The notes under the pieces were generated by a model, which had not been told where the DNA came from, did no database searches, and worked only from the letters and a program-made list of their open reading frames with translations. 9,421 nt of DNA from Candidatus Roizmanbacteria bacterium RIFCSPHIGHO2_01_FULL_39_8 (GTDB lineage Bacteria; Patescibacteriota; Microgenomatia; UBA1406; GWC2-37-13), in NCBI GenBank assembly GCA_001789355.1, contig MFZI01000072.1, positions 8,603 to 18,023 on the forward strand, read 5' to 3'. The translations under genes were made by a program, and so were the position numbers. Shown piece after piece: positions 6,708 through 9,421 of the stretch (the first letter of the stretch is position 1; the number at the start of each line of letters is the position of its first letter).

Positions 6708-7898
6708 TTAAGACGAATAGACGTGAAGATATAACGTCGTAATATTACTATCTTTATGAATAAGTTTTACATAGGGAAGTGTGCATCCGAGAGAATAGCT
6801 ACCTCTGTAAAGTTCTCCGTCCGCAACCGCGACAACACTATTTGATGATCCAGATATATCAATTCCATTATGAGATGGGTACCATCTATATGTTTGTACA
6901 AACCAGGTAAGACCATATCCTTGATGAAATTCGATAGTAGGTGACAAAGGCCAGTCCCAATCTCCCGAAGGATTCCAAGTATCTCCACCAGAATCATTTA
7001 TATAATCCACAGACTTTAATTTTTGGAAAGGATTTATTACAGAGTCACCCTCTTGCACAATAAAATGCAGATGAGTTCCAGAGGAATTACATGAACTTCC
7101 GGAAATTAACGATGCAATAGTATCGCCTTTTTTTACATCACGGATTTTAGTTTCCGTGCCTGCTCCAGCTACAATCCCCTGTATAGCCGCAAATTCTGCT
7201 TTAGCTTGTTCAAGAAGTCTTTGATAAATTCTTTCGTCATTTTGCGTATCCGCTAAAATTTTTTGTTTTGCTACTTTTTGGTTATCTAACTCATCTTTTT
7301 GGGCGTTCAACTGAAGCTCTAGTTTATCGAGTTCTATTTTCTTTTCTTCTCTTAGATTTTTTTGTTCCTCAAAATTTAGTTTTGTTTCCTGAACTTGGAC
7401 TAGAAGTTTCTGGTTATTTTGTTGAGCAGTCTTCATATATTTCATTCTGCTTATCAAATCGTTTGCGCTTTGGCTGTTAAGGAGCATATCGAATACTGAG
7501 ATCGATTTGTTTTTATATCCGGCGACAACTTTATTGAGAAGTAAGTTGGAGAGATAATCCAGAGCATTATCTAAGCCGCCGATTCTGGTTGTAATGATTT
7601 CTATTTCTTTTTGCGTCGATTCGATTTTTGTTTCTGTCTCCTGGATTTTTAGAGTGGTCAAATTAATCTGCGAATTCATGTATTGGATTTGAGAGGAAAG
7701 AGTGTTTATTTTATTTTGCGACTCGGTAGCCTGTTTTTCGCATTCTTTGCTGATTTCATCAAGCTTTGCTGCCTGACCTCTATTGTTCTGGATTGATTCA
7801 AGAGTGCATTCAATTGCAGAGACGCTATTTGATTTGAAATAAGGGTGAAAGAAGATTAAAAAAAAGGCAAAAAAAATGAATGCAATTTTTTTAGTCAT
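6708..7898 (-). CDS. Secreted coiled-coil murein hydrolase with circularly permuted LytM/M23 domain, likely FtsEX partner
   Basis: Predicted 396-residue secreted protein. Residues 1-28 are a signal peptide (MTKKIAFIFF, cleavage near VSA). Residues 35-235 are long heptad-rich helices like the EnvC/PcsB/CwlO coiled coil, interrupted around 130-165 by a segment with FDMLLNSQSANDLISRMKYM. The catalytic part is LytM/M23-like but reordered. VKKGDTIASLISG (255-267) and GTHLHF (274-279), normally at the domain's end, come first. Then come a linker, WPLSP and QGYG (326-329), HNGID (343-347), VVAVADGELY and finally LYLH (389-392), four residues before the stop. Zinc ligands H343, D347 and H278 and catalytic-type histidines H276 and H392 are all present, so activity is plausible, unlike degenerate EnvC. 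The location right after ftsX supports FtsEX control. I chose the ATG at 7898; an in-frame TTG at 7922 would add eight residues before the signal peptide. Confidence 0.85.
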   Translation of the reverse strand: MTKKIAFIFFAFFLIFFHPYFKSNSVSAIECTLESIQNNRGQAAKLDEISKECEKQATESQNKINTLSSQIQYMNSQINLTTLKIQETETKIESTQKEIEIITTRIGGLDNALDYLSNLLLNKVVAGYKNKSISVFDMLLNSQSANDLISRMKYMKTAQQNNQKLLVQVQETKLNFEEQKNLREEKKIELDKLELQLNAQKDELDNQKVAKQKILADTQNDERIYQRLLEQAKAEFAAIQGIVAGAGTETKIRDVKKGDTIASLISGSSCNSSGTHLHFIVQEGDSVINPFQKLKSVDYINDSGGDTWNPSGDWDWPLSPTIEFHQGYGLTWFVQTYRWYPSHNGIDISGSSNSVVAVADGELYRGSYSLGCTLPYVKLIHKDSNITTLYLHVYSS

Positions 7899-7905
7899 AT
7901 ATTTA

Positions 7906-7911
7906 ATTATA
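7906..7911 (-). promoter_or_regulatory. Candidate -10 element before the coiled-coil LytM gene
   Basis: A perfect TATAAT lies seven bases before the ATG at 7898, so transcription from it would start at or next to the start codon (leaderless). No acceptable -35 hexamer is found at 16-18 bases; a TTGACG at 7934-7939 is 22 bases away. In AT-rich DNA a lone TATAAT is weak evidence. Confidence 0.35.
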
Positions 7912-7935
7912 GCGAATGACAAAGATTCGACTTCG

Positions 7936-8832
7936 TCAAATTTTTAGGTATTTTTGGATGGCAAGGAGAGTGGAGAATATGGCTATCCCCAAGCCAAAGA
8001 GAAGAGGAACCAAGAATATGAGGGAGAGAAATGTCATATTGAGCGGCCAGACAGTAATCTGGGCAACATAGAGGGAAAGCGTTAAATCGGGAATTCCCTT
8101 GAGATAAGTGTTTAGAAATGAGGACAAATAGAAAAGGAGTCCTAATATAATAAGAAAAGATCCGAGTGAAGCGGTGAGACCGAAGAAAGTTGATTCAAGC
8201 AAAAAAGGCTTCTTGATGTAAAAGTTGGTAGCTCCGAGTAAGCGCATTAATTCAATCTCGTCTTTTTTTAATGCTATCTTAAACAAAGTTGTCGTCAAAA
8301 GAACAAGAATGGAGAGGAATATCAGAAAGATGAAAAATATGATGGTAGTTTTTCGTAAAAGATCGGTGAGGGTGAGCAGTTTATCTACGATATCTTTCTG
8401 AAAGTTGACCTCATCGACTCCGGACTGTTTTTTAAGATAATTGGCTATTTCGGGAAGATCGGTAGGATTTTTCGCAAAAATCTCAAGCGATGCGGGCAAG
8501 ATATCAGAGGAAACCATCTCTAAAAGGAGCGGATTTTCCTTATTCAATTCCTTATAGATTTTATACGCATCATCTTTCGATACATATTTGATCGACTCAA
8601 TTTTATTCGTGTTCATGAGATTATTACGAAGTTTGAAAATCTCATTTTCTTGTACACTCGTTTGAAAATATACTGTGACCTGGGGGCGGGTTTCTACATA
8701 GTGGAGAAGACCATAGAGAAAACTTAAAGCTATCAAAATTGCCGTTGACATAAAAAGGGTAAAGAATAAAATCATGAAAGCGGCAAGCGATTGATACGGA
8801 GTTCTACGAATCGAGGTAAAAATTTCTTTCAT
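7936..8832 (-). CDS. ftsX: FtsX, FtsEX membrane subunit
   Basis: Integral membrane subunit of FtsEX; it carries the ATPase signal from FtsE to a periplasmic or extracellular murein hydrolase or activator. The 298 residues show the FtsX layout: a short cytoplasmic N-terminus, TM1 (about 17-43), a large external loop (about 45-160) and TM2 (about 162-185). A cytoplasmic stretch with the conserved ELMRLLGAT signature (194-202) precedes TM3 (about 214-240) and TM4 (about 268-293). The external loop contains the strand QVTVYF and the region around SKDDAYKIYKE, as in the FtsX extracellular domain. The ATG start overlaps the ftsE stop by four bases and has a good Shine-Dalgarno site. The next gene, 37 bases downstream, encodes a coiled-coil LytM protein, the expected class of FtsX partner. 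Length and topology are normal. Confidence 0.95.
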   Translation of the reverse strand: MKEIFTSIRRTPYQSLAAFMILFFTLFMSTAILIALSFLYGLLHYVETRPQVTVYFQTSVQENEIFKLRNNLMNTNKIESIKYVSKDDAYKIYKELNKENPLLLEMVSSDILPASLEIFAKNPTDLPEIANYLKKQSGVDEVNFQKDIVDKLLTLTDLLRKTTIIFFIFLIFLSILVLLTTTLFKIALKKDEIELMRLLGATNFYIKKPFLLESTFFGLTASLGSFLIILGLLFYLSSFLNTYLKGIPDLTLSLYVAQITVWPLNMTFLSLIFLVPLLFGLGIAIFSTLLAIQKYLKI

Positions 8833-9421
8833 ATATCATATTCTCCTTTCTCCAGATCTTTTATTATCTTGCCGTTTTTTAGTGAAATCACTCTTTTTTG
8901 GAAACTATTGACAACGTCGGTATTGTGAGTTGCGATGATGATTGTTTTTTTTCCCTCTAATTTCTTAAAAATCTTCATGATATCCCAGGTGGTTTGCGGG
9001 TCGAGATTGCCGGTTGGTTCGTCAGCAAGGATAATGTCGCGGTCTCCGACGATTGCACGAGCGATGGCTATTCTTTGCAATTCGCCGGCCGAGAGTTGGG
9101 AGGGAAAAACGTCTTCTTTTTTGGATAGCCCTACCAAATGCAAAGATTCCTTAACGGCATCACTTATGAGTGACTGGTTTATACCGAGTATTTGTAGACT
9201 AAGGGCTATATTTTCGAAAATATTTTTATCAAAGAGTACCTTGAAATCCTGAAAGATAATCCCTATTTTTCGTCTCAATGTAGAAATTTCCTTAAATTTT
9301 TTTGTCGAGATACGAATTTCGTCTACGGTAATATCGCCTTTGGTAGGAAGTAATTCCCTTAATAATAATTTGAGAATAGTTGTTTTTCCCGCCCCTGATT
9401 GTCCCACAAGAAAAACGAACT
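8829..9421 (-). CDS. ftsE: FtsE, cell-division ABC transporter ATPase (5' end cut off)
   Basis: Cytoplasmic ATPase of the FtsEX complex, which uses ATP hydrolysis to drive FtsX and so switch on peptidoglycan hydrolysis at the division site or side wall. The sequence shows Walker A GQSGAGKTT just inside the right edge, a Q-loop IFQDF, the ABC signature LSAGELQR (canonical LSGGEQQR), Walker B IILADEPTGNLD and the H-loop IIATHN. The frame is open to the window edge and reads FVFL before GQSGAGKTT, as expected for FtsE. The GTG at 9407 is therefore an internal Val codon, not the start, and roughly 25-30 N-terminal residues lie outside the window. 196 complete codons are present. The stop TGA overlaps the ftsX start codon (ATGA), which indicates translational coupling. 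The ftsX neighbour separates this from generic LolD/MacB-like ATPases. Confidence 0.95.
   Translation of the reverse strand, partial: FVFLVGQSGAGKTTILKLLLRELLPTKGDITVDEIRISTKKFKEISTLRRKIGIIFQDFKVLFDKNIFENIALSLQILGINQSLISDAVKESLHLVGLSKKEDVFPSQLSAGELQRIAIARAIVGDRDIILADEPTGNLDPQTTWDIMKIFKKLEGKKTIIIATHNTDVVNSFQKRVISLKNGKIIKDLEKGEYDI
8841..8848 (-). promoter_or_regulatory. Shine-Dalgarno site of ftsX
   Basis: AAAGGAGA on the minus strand lies about 10 bases before the ftsX ATG, inside the last codons of ftsE. It is the only convincing ribosome binding site among the ten starts visible in the window. It supports the ATG at 8832 as the ftsX start. Confidence 0.7.

Noticed and set aside
6708..7898. 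LytM gene as a pseudogene truncated before its HLH motif
   Set aside because: The C-terminal HLHF block is absent after LYLH, but it is present earlier in the same open frame with the matching VKKGD segment. No HLH-like coding follows the stop in any frame before the next gene, so permutation explains it better than truncation or frameshift.
7934..7939. TTGACG as a -35 element for the LytM gene
   Set aside because: It is 22 bases from the TATAAT, too far for a standard promoter, and overlaps the ftsX stop.

Overview
The window looks like chromosomal DNA from a candidate-phyla-radiation (Patescibacteria) bacterium, most likely of the Microgenomates type. This rests on AT-rich sequence, tight same-strand gene packing, and an RpoB without the large insertion seen in the E. 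coli protein. A CAP-domain protein with an NNFRARVLH-type N-terminus and C-terminal membrane helices, plus a lamin-tail surface protein, also fit. TGA is used as a stop (ftsE, ftsX), so the code is standard and Gracilibacteria/Absconditabacteria-type recoding is unlikely. The lineage is recalled family knowledge, not a database result.

All eleven genes lie on the minus strand, so transcription runs from the right edge to the left. In that order: ftsE (5' end cut off by the right edge) and ftsX, joined by an ATGA overlap. Next comes a secreted coiled-coil protein with a LytM/M23 zinc-peptidase domain, then a secreted or anchored lamin-tail-domain protein. A tight three-gene set follows: VanZ-like, CAP-domain and a small three-helix membrane protein. 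Then come a short RmlA-type sugar nucleotidyltransferase, a DUF948-like and a YtxH-like small membrane protein, and finally rpoB, whose 3' end runs off the left edge. No gene-free stretch exceeds about 110 bases. No RNA genes, mobile elements or CRISPR arrays were seen.

The right half reads as a cell-envelope module. FtsEX is the ATP-driven membrane switch that, in other bacteria, controls a coiled-coil murein hydrolase or hydrolase activator (EnvC, PcsB, CwlO, RipC). The gene directly after ftsX fits that partner role, but its LytM domain is in circularly permuted order: the HLH motif comes first, then HxxxD, then the YxH motif at the very C-terminus. All zinc-binding and catalytic residues are retained. 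This is the most interesting item here, a candidate FtsEX-controlled active endopeptidase with a rearranged fold.

The left half holds rpoB with its own strong promoter and a 5' leader carrying a terminator-like hairpin. Its rifampicin pocket differs from E. coli at three classic resistance positions. Several other genes have promoter-like elements so close to the start codon that leaderless transcripts are likely; only ftsX has a clear Shine-Dalgarno sequence.
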